Of a stretch of 64,000 bases of DNA, positions 9,942 to 19,772 are shown piece after piece. The stretch is from positions 117,470 through 181,469 of the forward strand of contig NZ_BMJJ01000012.1 of the NCBI RefSeq assembly GCF_014643375.1, read 5' to 3'. Below the pieces are notes generated by a model that was given only the letters and a program-made list of their open reading frames with translations, made no database searches and was not told the DNA's origin. Numbering within the stretch: the first letter of the stretch is position 1; each line of letters begins with the position of its first letter. The DNA is from Aureimonas glaciei (GTDB taxonomy: Bacteria; Pseudomonadota; Alphaproteobacteria; Rhizobiales; Rhizobiaceae). Both the position numbers and the translations under genes were made by a program.

Positions 9942-12394
9942 CGGCGTGCCTCCGGATCGGTTTGGGGGGTGACGTTGGTGAGGTCAGCGATCAGGTCTGC
10001 CGCCCAGGCGAGCCGGTTCTCCGCGAGCCATTCGGCAAGGAACCCATCCGTGCCGCTGCGGGCGTGAACCTCGGCGATCAGCGCCTGATGCTGCTTCGAT
10101 GAGGCGGCGCAGAGCGCCAGTGCTACGTCCGACAGGCCCAGCTCGAATAGCCGATTGCCGCGCCGGGACTGGCAGTAATAATCGCGCTTGGGCATCGCCC
10201 GCGCGAGGATCTCGATCTGGCGATCGTTGAGACCGAAACGGCGATAGATGGCGGTGATCTGCGGCTCGATGGCGCGCTCGTTCGGGAGCAGGATGCGGGT
10301 CTGGCAGCTCTCGATAATGGCGGGCGCGATCGCAGAGCCGTCGATGTCCGACAGCGACTGCGTCGCGAAGATGACGCTGGCGTTCTTCTTTCGCAGCGTC
10401 TTCAGCCACTCGCGGAGCTGACCGGCGAAGCCCTCGTCGTCCAGCGCGAGCCAGCCTTCATCCACGATCAGCAGCGTCGGGCGACCGTCGAGGCGGTCCT
10501 CGATACGGTGGAAGAGATAAGCGAGCACAGCGGCAGCCGCGCCGGTGCCGATCAGCCCTTCGGTCTCGAAGACCTGAACATTGGCCTCACCCAGATGCTC
10601 GGCCTCGGCGTCGAGCAGCCGTCCATAGGGACCGCCTACGCAATAGGGCCTGAGCGCTTGCTTCAGGTCGTTCGACTGAAGCAGGACGGACAGACCCGTC
10701 AACGTCCGCTCGGCGATTGGTGCGGAGGCCAGCGAGGACAGGGCCGACCAAAGGTGCTCCTTCACCTCGGGCGTGACCGGCACGCTCTCGCGCGCCAGGA
10801 TCGCGACCAGCCAGTCCGAGGCCCAGGCGCGCTCGGCGACGTCGTCGATCCGTGCGAGCGGCTGAAGCGACACGCTGTCGTCTGAGCCCTCGGTGAGGCC
10901 ACCGCCAAGATCGTGCCAGTCTCCTCGCATGGCGAGCGCGGCGGCGCGGATCGATCCGCCAAAGTCGAACGCGAAGACTTGGCTTTGGGGATAGCGCCGA
11001 AACTGCAGCGCCATCAACGCCAGCAGCACCGACTTGCCGGCGCCGGTCGGGCCAACGATCAGAGTATGGCCGACGTCCCCGACATGGATGGAAAGCCGGA
11101 ACGGGGTCGAGCCTTCGGTCTTGCCGAACAGCAGTGGGGGTGCTGCAAAATGCTCGTCCCGTTCCGGTCCCGCCCACACCGCCGAAAGCGGGATCATGTG
11201 GGCGAGATTCAGTGTGTTGATCGGAGGTTGGCGGACGTTGGCGTAGACATGGCCGGGCAGCGAGCCGAGCCAGGCGTCCACGGCGTTGATGGTCTCGGGC
11301 ATCGACGTGAAGTCGCGGCCCTGGATGACTTTCTCGACCATCCGTAGCTTTTCGGCGGCGATGCGCGGATCATCGTCCCAGACGGTGATCGTCGCGGTCA
11401 CGTAAGCCTGGCCGGCGTAGTCCGCGCCCAGCTCCTGCAACGCCATGTCGGCATCGGCCGCTTTGTTGGACGCATCGGTGTCCACGAGGGAGGAGGCCTC
11501 GTTGGTCATCACCTCCTTCAAGATGGCGGCGATTGATTTGCGCTTGGCGAACCATTGCCTCCGGATTTTGGTCAGCAGTTTGGTGGCATCGGTCTTGTCG
11601 AGCAGCACGGCGCGCGTCGACCAGCGATAGGGAAAGGCCAAGCGGTTCAGCTCGTCGAGGATGCCCGGCGTGGTCGCGGTCGGAAAGCCGACGATGGTGA
11701 GGATGCGGACATGCGCCTCGCCCAAGCGCGGCTCCAGCCCGCCGATCAGCGGCTGATCGGCTAGCAATGCGTCGAGATACATCGGCGTCTCGGGCACTCG
11801 GACGCGGTGTCGCTTCGTCGAGACCGTAGAATGCAGATAGGTCAGCGTCTCGCCGTCATCCAGCCATTCGCATTCCGGCATGAAGGCGTCGATGAGCTGG
11901 AGGATGCGATCGGTGCGGTCGGCGAAGCCGTGCAGGATCTCGTGCGCATCGACGCCGGCGTGATCACGGCCCTCGTAGAGCCAGGTCTCGGCTCGCGCGA
12001 CGTCTTCGGCCGGCGGCAAATAGAGGAACGTCAGGAAGTAGCTGGACTCGAAATGCGCTCCGGCTTCCTCGAAGTCGGCCTTGCGTTCGGCATCGACCAG
12101 GGCCGAGGCGCTGTCTGCGAACATGCTCGCCGGATATGTCGCGGCGCCGTGGCGCTGCGCTTCGACGAAGATCGCCCAGCCGGAGCCGAGGCGACGAAAG
12201 GCGTTGTTAAGTCGGCCGGCCACGGCGACCAGCTCGGCTGGCACGGCGCTATCGAGGTCGGGGCCGCGGAAGCGCGCGGTGCGCTGCAGGCTGCCGTCCT
12301 TGTTGAGCACGATGCCTTCGCCGACCAGCGCGACCCAGGGGAGGAAGTCGGCAAGCCGGGTGTTGCGGTTGCGATATTCAGCGAGGTTCATCAT
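9938..12394 (-). CDS. trbE: TrbE/VirB4 family conjugation ATPase
   Basis: The 818-aa protein powers assembly of the type IV secretion machine. It contains the CagE/TrbE/VirB4 N-terminal domain, Walker A GPTGAGKS at about residue 448, FAFDFGGS just after it, and Walker B LLIVDEGW at about residue 641, followed by KKNASVIFATQS. Length is normal for TrbE. The gene starts 12 nt downstream of the trbD stop and ends overlapping trbJ. Confidence 0.95.
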   Translation of the reverse strand: MMNLAEYRNRNTRLADFLPWVALVGEGIVLNKDGSLQRTARFRGPDLDSAVPAELVAVAGRLNNAFRRLGSGWAIFVEAQRHGAATYPASMFADSASALVDAERKADFEEAGAHFESSYFLTFLYLPPAEDVARAETWLYEGRDHAGVDAHEILHGFADRTDRILQLIDAFMPECEWLDDGETLTYLHSTVSTKRHRVRVPETPMYLDALLADQPLIGGLEPRLGEAHVRILTIVGFPTATTPGILDELNRLAFPYRWSTRAVLLDKTDATKLLTKIRRQWFAKRKSIAAILKEVMTNEASSLVDTDASNKAADADMALQELGADYAGQAYVTATITVWDDDPRIAAEKLRMVEKVIQGRDFTSMPETINAVDAWLGSLPGHVYANVRQPPINTLNLAHMIPLSAVWAGPERDEHFAAPPLLFGKTEGSTPFRLSIHVGDVGHTLIVGPTGAGKSVLLALMALQFRRYPQSQVFAFDFGGSIRAAALAMRGDWHDLGGGLTEGSDDSVSLQPLARIDDVAERAWASDWLVAILARESVPVTPEVKEHLWSALSSLASAPIAERTLTGLSVLLQSNDLKQALRPYCVGGPYGRLLDAEAEHLGEANVQVFETEGLIGTGAAAAVLAYLFHRIEDRLDGRPTLLIVDEGWLALDDEGFAGQLREWLKTLRKKNASVIFATQSLSDIDGSAIAPAIIESCQTRILLPNERAIEPQITAIYRRFGLNDRQIEILARAMPKRDYYCQSRRGNRLFELGLSDVALALCAASSKQHQALIAEVHARSGTDGFLAEWLAENRLAWAADLIADLTNVTPQTDPEARR

Positions 12395-12406
12395 CGGCGT
12401 CGCTCC

Positions 12407-12688
12407 TCAAACCGACAGGTGGCCGGGGATGCGCAGATGCTTTCGCACGACGTCGACGAACTGCGGATCGCGCTTGGCGGCCCAGACGGCTGCGAAGTGA
12501 CCGATGACCCAGAGGCCCAGGCCGACTAGCCAGAGGCGGAGACCAAGCCCGAGCGCGGCGGCGAGCGTGCCGTTGAGGATCGCGATCGAGCGGGGAGCGC
12601 CGCCGAGCAGGATCTGCTCGGTCAGCGCCCGATGGACCGGAACCGAGAAGCCCGGCAGCTCGCCACCATGGTCCGCGCCCTCGGCCAT
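12407..12688 (-). CDS. trbD: TrbD/VirB3 family membrane protein
   Basis: A 93-aa inner-membrane protein. The start (PGFSVPVHRALTEQILLGGAPR) is the canonical TrbD opening, followed by two closely spaced hydrophobic segments and a charged tail (AAKRDPQFVDVVRKHLR) typical of VirB3-like proteins. The ATG shares one base with the trbC stop. Confidence 0.92.
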   Translation of the reverse strand: MAEGADHGGELPGFSVPVHRALTEQILLGGAPRSIAILNGTLAAALGLGLRLWLVGLGLWVIGHFAAVWAAKRDPQFVDVVRKHLRIPGHLSV

Positions 12689-13020
12689 CAGACCAGCGCC
12701 CCGCCGCCGAACGAGAAGAACGACAGGAAGAAGCTGGACGCGGCGAAGGCGATCGACAGGCCGAAGACGATCTGGATCAGCTTACGCGCGCCGCCCGACG
12801 TGTCCCCGAAGGCCAGCGTCAAGCCGGTGATGATGATGATCATTACCGCGATGATCTTGGCGACCGGCCCCTCGATCGATTCGAGGATGGACTGCAGCGG
12901 CGCCTCCCACGGCATCGACGAGCCGGATGCGTGGGCAGCCGGCGCGAGCGCCAGCGTGACGAAGGTGACGGACACCGCCGTGGCGATGTGGCGGCGGATA
13001 CGCAAAGCATGCTGGATCAT
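12688..13020 (-). CDS. trbC: TrbC/VirB2 family major pilin
   Basis: The 110-aa pilin precursor has a long signal peptide (cleavage likely after HAS, about residue 32) and two hydrophobic segments (VAKIIAVMIIIITGLTLAFG and IVFGLSIAFAASSFFLSFF), the VirB2/TrbC pattern. The frame is open upstream to 13284, but the ATG at 13020 overlaps the trbB stop (ATGA) and gives the normal length. Confidence 0.92.
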   Translation of the reverse strand: MIQHALRIRRHIATAVSVTFVTLALAPAAHASGSSMPWEAPLQSILESIEGPVAKIIAVMIIIITGLTLAFGDTSGGARKLIQIVFGLSIAFAASSFFLSFFSFGGGALV

Positions 13021-14000
13021 GACGGGTCTCCTGTGAGGGGCTGGCTTGCGGGGGTGACGCGGTAGTCGCCGTCGGGGCCGAGGCCCTCGATGCGGGCGAG
13101 TTCGGCGAGGCGACGCGACGCGCCACGACCGGACAGCACGGCGACCAAGTCGATCGTCTCGGCGATCAGCGCGCGCGGCACGGTGACAACGGCTTCCTGG
13201 ATGAGCTGCTCCATGCGACGCAGCGCGCCGATGGCGGTGCCGGCGTGGATGGTGCCGACCCCGCCGGGGTGTCCGGTGCCCCAAGCCTTCAATAGGTCGA
13301 GGGCTTCAGCCCCACGCACCTCGCCGATCGGGATGCGATCGGGGCGCAGGCGGAGCGACGAGCGCACGAGGTCGGAGAGCGAGGCGACGCCGTCCTTCGT
13401 CCGCATCGCGACCAGATTGGGCGCGGCGCATTGCAGTTCACGCGTGTCCTCGATGAGGACCACGCGGTCCGAGGTCTTGGAGACCTCGGCGAGCAGCGCG
13501 TTGGTGAGGGTCGTCTTGCCGGTGGATGTGCCGCCGGCGACGAGGGTGTTGCACCGATCGGCAACGGCCTGGCGCAGCGTCTCGGCCTGATCCGCAACCA
13601 TAACCCCGGCGGCGACATAATCGTCGAGCGTGAACACAGCGACGGCGGGCTTGCGGATCGCGAAGGCCGGCGCGGATACCACCGGCGGCAACAGCCCCTC
13701 GAACCGCTCCCCCGTTTCGGGCAGCTCGGCCGAGACGCGCGGGGCGCCGGGATGAACCTCGGCGCCAACATGGTGGGCGACCAGCCGGATGATCCGCTCG
13801 CCGTCCGAGGGCGACAGCAGCTCACCCGTGTCGGATAGCCCTTCGGAAAGCCTGTCGACCCAGAGCCGCCCATCGGGATTGAGCATCACCTCGACGATCG
13901 TGGGGTCTTCGAGAAACCGGGCGATCGCCGGCCCGAGGGCCGTGCGCAGCATGCGGGCGCCGCGAAGGATCGCCTCCGATTTCTGGTGAGTGGCCGCCAC
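13017..14000 (-). CDS. trbB: TrbB/VirB11 family secretion ATPase
   Basis: The 327-aa hexameric traffic ATPase has the N-terminal domain of the family ([16 protein letters not shown]), Walker [10 protein letters not shown] at about residues 155-163, the Asp box [10 protein letters not shown], and the His box region [21 protein letters not shown]. It is the first trb gene and is separated from the upstream CopG gene by about 169 nt, so a promoter may lie there. Confidence 0.95.
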   Translation of the reverse strand: MAATHQKSEAILRGARMLRTALGPAIARFLEDPTIVEVMLNPDGRLWVDRLSEGLSDTGELLSPSDGERIIRLVAHHVGAEVHPGAPRVSAELPETGERFEGLLPPVVSAPAFAIRKPAVAVFTLDDYVAAGVMVADQAETLRQAVADRCNTLVAGGTSTGKTTLTNALLAEVSKTSDRVVLIEDTRELQCAAPNLVAMRTKDGVASLSDLVRSSLRLRPDRIPIGEVRGAEALDLLKAWGTGHPGGVGTIHAGTAIGALRRMEQLIQEAVVTVPRALIAETIDLVAVLSGRGASRRLAELARIEGLGPDGDYRVTPASQPLTGDPS

Positions 14001-14169
14001 GTCGTCCCCGTTCGCTTGCGGGACCGCGACATGCGGCCCTGGATCGGGGATGAGTAGAAGAGGCAGAAATCATGGCCTGACAACAACCATAATGTGGTCG
14101 TCGTACTGTGGCGTACAAAGACAGGGAAATGGCGGAACGCCGGAATACTTGCGGTCGACGTAGCCGTGA
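14001..14169 (-). other. Intergenic region upstream of trbB
   Basis: This 169-nt gap is the longest break within the transfer operon (between the CopG-family gene and trbB). No gene or clear terminator is visible. It is the obvious place for an internal trb promoter or for CopG binding, but no sharp hexamers could be assigned. Confidence 0.3.
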
Positions 14170-14604
14170 TTAATCCGCGTCGTGCGCGGGTGCGATGTCC
14201 TCCGAAATCTCTTGCCGAAGCTTCGGCCCGTGAGCGAGTCGGCGGCCGAGCGCGGTGACGAACGCCTCGTAGCGCTCGCCGGCCTTGGCGCGCGCCGCTG
14301 CCTGGGCGGGCTCCGGTAGCGGCGGGTTCGTGGTCAGCCAGAAGCGGATGAACACGGCGAGCGTTTCGACGGCTATGCCGAGGTCGCGCTCCATGCGCGC
14401 CATTCGCCGGTCGAGCTGATCGAGCCGCTTCGTCGTCGCCGCCTCCTGCCGTTCGGCGGCGTCAGGCGACAGGAAAGAGGCGATGCCGGCTTCCGCGATC
14501 AGCGAGAGGGATTGATCGCGCCTGGCGGCGTGCGCGGCGAGCGCCTTCATGACGTCCGGTTCGAGATACACGGACAGCCGCTGTTTTTTGGGAGGCTTTG
14601 CCAT
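14170..14604 (-). CDS. CopG-family ribbon-helix-helix protein
   Basis: The 144-aa protein starts with a ribbon-helix-helix (KQRLSVYLEPDVMKALAAHA then DQSLSLIAEAGIASFL). The C-terminal part is helical. The gene lies between traG and trbB, where this CopG protein is conserved in alphaproteobacterial ICEs. It may regulate the operon or act as a relaxosome accessory factor; the sequence does not decide. Confidence 0.85.
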   Translation of the reverse strand: MAKPPKKQRLSVYLEPDVMKALAAHAARRDQSLSLIAEAGIASFLSPDAAERQEAATTKRLDQLDRRMARMERDLGIAVETLAVFIRFWLTTNPPLPEPAQAAARAKAGERYEAFVTALGRRLAHGPKLRQEISEDIAPAHDAD

Positions 14605-14612
14605 GGTGCCTC

Positions 14613-16601
14613 CTAAAGCTCGATGCCGTCGCCGGGATCGAGCGACGCTTGGCGTGCCACCTGGCGCATGGTCTGATTCATCCGCGAGAGACGTGCAGCG
14701 TCCTCATCGGCGTCGTCACGGGGATCGATCTCGAACTCGTTTTCGATGGGTTGCTTAGGCTCGACGGGTTTTGAGCGGCTCAGTTCCGGCTGGTGCCGGC
14801 GCTCGGAGTCGGTCGTGTCCTCGTCCTCCGATCCGCTCTCGCCGCCGATCGCCGTCAAGACGGCCGGCGTTGATGGTAGCGGCAGCATGCTCCAGTCATC
14901 CACTTGGGTCGCCGCTGGCTTCACCAAGTTCGGCGGCGGCAGGATGCGCTCCTGAAACCGGCCATCCTCATAATATCGCGCCTTCTTCGCGCGGATCGGC
15001 GGGGTGCCGGCGACCATGACGATTTCGTCGGACGGCGGAAGCTGCATGATCTCGCCGGGTGTCATCAGCTGCCGGGCCGTCTCCGAGCGCGAGACCATCA
15101 TGTGGCCGAGCCAGGGCGACAGGCGATGACCGGCATAGTTCTTCATCGCGCGCATCTCGGTCGCGGTGCCGAGTGCGTCCGAAACACGCTTGGCGGTCCG
15201 CTCGTCATTGGTCGCGAAGCTGACGCGCACATGGCAATTATCGAGGATCGAGTTGTTCGGCCCATAGGCCTTCTCGATCTGGTTCAGCGACTGGGCGATG
15301 AGGAAGGCTTTGAGGCCGTAGCCCGCCATGAAGGCGAGCGCGCTCTCGAAGAAGTCGAGGCGGCCGAGCGCCGGGAATTCGTCGAGTATGAGCAGCAGCC
15401 GATGGCGATTGCCCTTCGCCTTCAGATCTTCCGTGAGCCGGCGGCCGATCTGATTGAGGATCAGACGGATCAGCGGCTTGGTCCGGTTGATGTCCGACGG
15501 CGGCACGACGAGGTAGAGGGTGGTCGGATGTTTGCCGCCGACGATATCGACGATGCGCCAGTCGCAGCGGCGTGTGACCTCGGCGACGACGGGATCGCGA
15601 TAGAGCCCGAGGAACGACATCGCAGTCGATAGTACGCCCGAACGCTCGTTGTCGGATTTGTTCAGCAGCTCGCGCGCGGCGCTAGCGATCACCGGTTGCG
15701 GTCCGGCCTCGCCGAGGTGCGCCGTCTTCATCATGGCGGCGAGCGTCGAATCGATCGGCCGCTTCGGGTCGGAGAGGAAGGCGGCTACGCCCGCCAGGGT
15801 CTTGTCGGCCTCGGCATAGAGGACGTGAAGGATCGCGCCGACCAGCAATGCGTGGCTGGTCTTCTCCCAATGGTTCCGCTTCTCGAGCGAGCCTTCCGGG
15901 TCAACCAGGATGTCGGCGATATTCTGGACGTCGCGGACCTCCCATTCGCCGCGGCGGACCTCGAGCAGAGGATTGTAGGCGGCTGACTTCGCATTGGTCG
16001 GATCGAACAGCAGCACGCGGCCGTGCCGGGATCGGAAGCCCGCCGTCAGCGTCCAGTTCTCTCCCTTGATATCGTGGACGATGGCGGAGCCCGGCCAGGT
16101 CAGCAGCGACGGCACGACCAGGCCGACGCCCTTGCCTGAGCGCGTGGGCGCAAAGCACAGCACATGCTCGGGACCATCGTGGCGGAGATAGTCGCGCTCG
16201 AATTTCCCCAGGATGACGCCATCCGGGCCCAGCAGGCCGGCTGCGCTCACTTCGGGGGCGACGGCCCATCGGGCGGAACCGAACGTCTCGGCGTTCTTGG
16301 CTTCACGCGCCCGCCAAACGGACATGCCGATGGCGACGGCGATGGAAATGAAGCCGCCAGACGCCGCGATATAAGCGCCCTCGATGAAGATCGGCGGCGC
16401 ATAGGCATCGTAAAAGTACCACCACCAGAAGAAGGCGGGCGGATAGTAGATCGGCCAGCCGGCCAGTTCGAACCAGGGGAGTCCGAGCTGCGGTTGGAAG
16501 CCGAGGCGATAGGCCGTCCACTGCGTCGCCGCCCAGGTCGTCATGAGCACGATCAGGAAGACGGTGAGAATCTGGCCCCAGAGGATCTTGGTCGCCGACA
16601 T
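14613..16601 (-). CDS. traG: TraG/VirD4 family type IV coupling protein
   Basis: The 662-aa coupling protein links the relaxosome to the Trb channel. It has N-terminal membrane segments (QILTVFLIVLMTTWAA and a second near IFIEGAYIAASGG), Walker A PTRSGKG at about residue 150, and Walker B LLLILDEFPALG at about residue 405, followed by the conserved FLIAQSLNQIEKAYG. The frame runs upstream to 16673, but the ATG at 16601 has AAGAAAGGAG before it and gives the family N terminus. Confidence 0.95.
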   Translation of the reverse strand: MSATKILWGQILTVFLIVLMTTWAATQWTAYRLGFQPQLGLPWFELAGWPIYYPPAFFWWWYFYDAYAPPIFIEGAYIAASGGFISIAVAIGMSVWRAREAKNAETFGSARWAVAPEVSAAGLLGPDGVILGKFERDYLRHDGPEHVLCFAPTRSGKGVGLVVPSLLTWPGSAIVHDIKGENWTLTAGFRSRHGRVLLFDPTNAKSAAYNPLLEVRRGEWEVRDVQNIADILVDPEGSLEKRNHWEKTSHALLVGAILHVLYAEADKTLAGVAAFLSDPKRPIDSTLAAMMKTAHLGEAGPQPVIASAARELLNKSDNERSGVLSTAMSFLGLYRDPVVAEVTRRCDWRIVDIVGGKHPTTLYLVVPPSDINRTKPLIRLILNQIGRRLTEDLKAKGNRHRLLLILDEFPALGRLDFFESALAFMAGYGLKAFLIAQSLNQIEKAYGPNNSILDNCHVRVSFATNDERTAKRVSDALGTATEMRAMKNYAGHRLSPWLGHMMVSRSETARQLMTPGEIMQLPPSDEIVMVAGTPPIRAKKARYYEDGRFQERILPPPNLVKPAATQVDDWSMLPLPSTPAVLTAIGGESGSEDEDTTDSERRHQPELSRSKPVEPKQPIENEFEIDPRDDADEDAARLSRMNQTMRQVARQASLDPGDGIEL

Positions 16602-16626
16602 GGCAGGCACTCCTTTCTTGATTGGG

Positions 16627-18366
16627 CTACATGCCGAGGCCGCGATTGCGGCCGAAGCTCCAGTCGACGCCACCGGCGCCGCGCGACACGCCGGAGACGT
16701 GCTGACCGATCTGACGTTCGAGGGAGGGCGACCAGGGCACGAGCTGGAAGCCGAGGCCGTCGTCGATCATGGCGAAGCGGCCGGAAGCGAGCGTGAAGCG
16801 CTGGCGATAGGTGCCCGCCACATACTCGCCCGTCGCGGCCTTGGAGAACTGGCGCCCGGTCTCGGTCGCGAGCTTTTCGCCCAGGACCTCCACCTCGCGC
16901 TGCCGCAGCGTGTCGATCAGGCCCGGCGAGAAGCTGACACCGCGCGCTTGCCGTTCGGCGAGGCCCTGCCTGACGAGATGATCGGCCCGCCGGTCGATCG
17001 CCTGGCGAACCTCGGCGCCGAAGCCGCCACCGCCGAGCGCGACGGGATCGCGGGCGATCGCCTGCCGGTCGAGCCAGGTCGCGCCGGTCGCGTTGACCTG
17101 GGCGGAGATGTCGAGATCGGAGCGGACGGCGAGCGCGACCCGCCTGCGTCCCTGCGCGTCGTCGAATTTGCGCAGCTCCACGATCGAACCCGGCGCGCTG
17201 TCGCCGGCGGCGTCGAGGTCGGGCAGCTTGATGTGATGGGTTCGCCCGTCCGTGCCGTCGACCACGGCATAGGCCGTGCCCTTCAGCTCATCGTCGAGAC
17301 CGCGATCGACCAGTCGGCCGACGACGGGATCGTTCATGCTCTCGCCGGCGAGGACATAGCTCGCCGCGCCGCGCTCGATGCCGCGTTCGGTCAGGCCGCG
17401 ATGAATGCGTTTGATGATGTCACCACGCTCCCCCAGCTCGCGCAGTGTCGCCTCGGCATTCTCGGACACGACCCATTGGCCGGGGCCGACCTGATCCGCG
17501 AGGCCGAGCGTCTCCAGCTTCCGCAGCCGGCCGACCTTCATCGCGTGAAACTCGTCGGGCTGGCGATCGGCGTCCGGAGCGAGATCGACGACGCCGTTAC
17601 GGTAGCTGTCGCGGGCAAGCTGGCGATCGAGATTGGTCCAGCGCTCCGCCTCGATTTGGCGCTCGAGATTGCGGCGGATCTCGTGATCGGTGCGCGGCCC
17701 CAGTTCCTGAGTGACGAGATCCTGTGCGCGGGCGCGCATGCCTTCCTTGATGTAGTCGCGCGAGATGACGAGGTCCTGGCCGTCATCGGTGCGGCCGCGC
17801 AGGATGATATGGACGTGCGGATTGTCGGTGTTCCAGTGATCGACGCCGACCCAGTCGAGGCGGGTAGCCAGGTCCTTCTCCATCTGGCCCATCAGGTCGC
17901 GGGCATAGGTCTTGAGATCGGACATCTCCGCCGCGTCCTCCGGCGAGACGATGAAGCGGAAGTGATGCCGGTCGTCCTGGGTGCGCTCGGCAAAGGCCCG
18001 GGGATCGGCGTCCTCGGTCTCCGGCCCGAACAGCCGGGCCTTCTCCCCATCCCGGGTGACACCCTCGCGCCGGAGATAGCTGAGGTGCGCGGAGAGCGGC
18101 GCGGCCCGAGCGCTATGACGGACGACGCGCGTCTTGATCACGGTATTGCGCGATCGACTGGTGAGCAGACGATTGGCCTGCACCGTCGCGCGCTGGCCGC
18201 GGCCGAACCGCGATCGGTTGCCCGAGCTGATCTTGCCGGAGCGCGAGACGCTGCCGCCAGCGCGCTGGGCGGCGGCCAGCGCCTGGGCGATAAAGGGCCG
18301 CGCCTGTTGTGCGCGAGTGGATCGGATGCGGCCCGGCCGGATGCGGAAATCGTCCTCGCCACTCAT
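16627..18366 (-). CDS. Relaxase / mobilization nuclease with DUF3363 domain
   Basis: The protein of about 579 aa is the likely relaxase that nicks oriT. An arginine-rich N terminus is followed by a VirD2-like relaxase fold: HHFRFIVSPEDA near residue 140, and the metal-binding His motif NPHVHIILRG near residues 180-190. The C-terminal half (from about residue 250) is the DUF3363 domain. The candidate nucleophile tyrosine is probably in the N-terminal SAHLSYLRREGV segment. The start used is MSGEDDF (18366). It is followed by traG 25 nt downstream. Confidence 0.9.
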   Translation of the reverse strand: MSGEDDFRIRPGRIRSTRAQQARPFIAQALAAAQRAGGSVSRSGKISSGNRSRFGRGQRATVQANRLLTSRSRNTVIKTRVVRHSARAAPLSAHLSYLRREGVTRDGEKARLFGPETEDADPRAFAERTQDDRHHFRFIVSPEDAAEMSDLKTYARDLMGQMEKDLATRLDWVGVDHWNTDNPHVHIILRGRTDDGQDLVISRDYIKEGMRARAQDLVTQELGPRTDHEIRRNLERQIEAERWTNLDRQLARDSYRNGVVDLAPDADRQPDEFHAMKVGRLRKLETLGLADQVGPGQWVVSENAEATLRELGERGDIIKRIHRGLTERGIERGAASYVLAGESMNDPVVGRLVDRGLDDELKGTAYAVVDGTDGRTHHIKLPDLDAAGDSAPGSIVELRKFDDAQGRRRVALAVRSDLDISAQVNATGATWLDRQAIARDPVALGGGGFGAEVRQAIDRRADHLVRQGLAERQARGVSFSPGLIDTLRQREVEVLGEKLATETGRQFSKAATGEYVAGTYRQRFTLASGRFAMIDDGLGFQLVPWSPSLERQIGQHVSGVSRGAGGVDWSFGRNRGLGM

Positions 18367-18610
18367 CGCCGGGACCCCGCACATCGTGCAAACGCGCGGA
18401 AATCCCTGGCGAAATGGCGGATGCGCAGGCTGCGCCGATCAGGCGCACCTCGCGCCAAAGCGCCATAAGTCTCTGAAAACACGCGACCGCACCAAGCCGC
18501 ACATCGCGCGCTTTTATCTCGCCATCGTTCGGTTGTGCTGCCCGTTCCTCCCGCCTCTGACGCCAAATCCACGCCAGAGCCCGACAATGCCGCAGGGAGT
18601 GCGAAGCCCC
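18367..18610 (+). other. Candidate oriT region upstream of the relaxase gene
   Basis: This 244-nt non-coding stretch lies between the relaxase start and the transglycosylase stop. It contains an inverted repeat TGCGCC-GATCA-GGCGCA at 18431-18447 and further GCGCC repeats near 18450-18463. Origins of transfer often lie beside the relaxase gene and include such repeats. No nic-site consensus could be assigned, so this is a positional guess. Confidence 0.3.
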
Positions 18611-19375
18611 TCATCGCGGCCCCGCAGTATCGGTTCGCGCCACGAATAGGCCGTCCGATCGCGGTGCGGGCAGTACCGGATCGCGCGCCGACTCCTGCGC
18701 GGATGGTGCAGCCGGAGTACCGTCGTTCTGTCGCCGAGCTGCACCCGGGTTGCCGTCGAGCTGCACGATGAAGAGCGGCGCACGGGTCCAGGCGAGCGGA
18801 TCGGCGGTCGCCACCGTTACGGGGGCAGCGAGATCGCCGCGGCCGATGATCGGTGCGAGAGCGGCGACATAGGCGCGCGTTTCCGCCGGCAATGGGCGGC
18901 CGGTCGCGCGATATTCCTCGTAGCGGCCGGGACCGGCATTGTAGGCCGCCAGAAAGCCGGGCGAGCCGTAGCGATCATGCATCTCGCGCAGGTAGGCAGT
19001 GCCCGCCAGGATGTTGTCGCGTGGATCAAAGGGGTTCGAGCCGAGCCGATGACGGACGCGCAGATCAGCCCAGGTCGCGGGCATGACCTGCATCAATCCC
19101 ATCGCGCCGGCCGACGAGATCGCGCGGACATCGCCGGCGCTTTCCACCCGCATGACCGCACGAATCCAGCGCTCCGGAACGCCGAACCGCTGCGCCGCTT
19201 CGGTTACGAAGGCTGCTACAGGATCGACGCGAGACGGGCGTTCGGCCGGTACGTCCTGCGCGTTCGCGTGGGCGCAAAGCGGCGCGGAAAGCAGAAGGCC
19301 GGAAAGGAAAAGGAAGGCTGTGCGCCGGGCGGTGTTCGATCGCCCGACGACAGCTCTATGGCGTGGGACCGACAT
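18611..19375 (-). CDS. VirB1-like lytic transglycosylase
   Basis: The 254-aa product has a signal peptide (LFLSGLLLSAPLCAHANAQ) and an SLT/goose-lysozyme fold: the catalytic glutamate in AVMRVESAGD (about residues 69-78), then AISSAGAMGLMQVMPATW and the AAYNAGPGRYEEY motif. It should cut peptidoglycan locally for assembly of the mating channel. It is the downstream neighbour of DUF736 and is probably in the same operon. Confidence 0.92.
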   Translation of the reverse strand: MSVPRHRAVVGRSNTARRTAFLFLSGLLLSAPLCAHANAQDVPAERPSRVDPVAAFVTEAAQRFGVPERWIRAVMRVESAGDVRAISSAGAMGLMQVMPATWADLRVRHRLGSNPFDPRDNILAGTAYLREMHDRYGSPGFLAAYNAGPGRYEEYRATGRPLPAETRAYVAALAPIIGRGDLAAPVTVATADPLAWTRAPLFIVQLDGNPGAARRQNDGTPAAPSAQESARDPVLPAPRSDGLFVARTDTAGPR

Positions 19376-19378
19376 CGC

Positions 19379-19726
19379 TCAGTCCCGCTCGGCGCGCTTG
19401 GGCGGTCGGTTCCACTGCAAGCCCCAGGCGGATTTGTCGTCGGCCGACTGGAAGAGATTGGCACGGATCGGCTGGCTGAACGTCGGATCGTCGATCTGCA
19501 GCGAAACATACTCGCCGGCCTTCTCGCCGGTGCGCTTCCACCCCGCGCCGATCTCGGCGCCGGTTTCGTTGTTCATGCTGTCGAGAACATGGACGCGGAA
19601 GTCGGGCGCGTTCTCGGCATCTGACGGTTCGGCCGGAACGATGATAATGTCTTGGTGCAATGACAGCGTCATCAAGTGGCCGATGAAGCCATCATTTTCG
19701 CGCGTGAATTGACCGATCAAGGACAT
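19379..19726 (-). CDS. DUF736 family protein (copy 1)
   Basis: The 115-aa protein begins MSLIGQFTRENDGFIGHLMTL and contains GAEIGAGWKRTGEKAGEYVS and DDPTFSQPIRANLF, all DUF736 hallmarks. DUF736 is a small all-beta family found almost only on conjugative elements; no activity is established. A second, divergent copy lies at 24932-25255. Confidence 0.9.
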   Translation of the reverse strand: MSLIGQFTRENDGFIGHLMTLSLHQDIIIVPAEPSDAENAPDFRVHVLDSMNNETGAEIGAGWKRTGEKAGEYVSLQIDDPTFSQPIRANLFQSADDKSAWGLQWNRPPKRAERD

Positions 19727-19772
19727 GGGTCGTCTCCTTCAGATTGCGGTGGACAAGGTCATGGGCGTGCCG

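Noticed and set aside
16543..18468. 641-aa + strand frame over the relaxase gene
   Set aside because: It is antisense to the relaxase, which has a complete family match. High GC creates long antisense frames.
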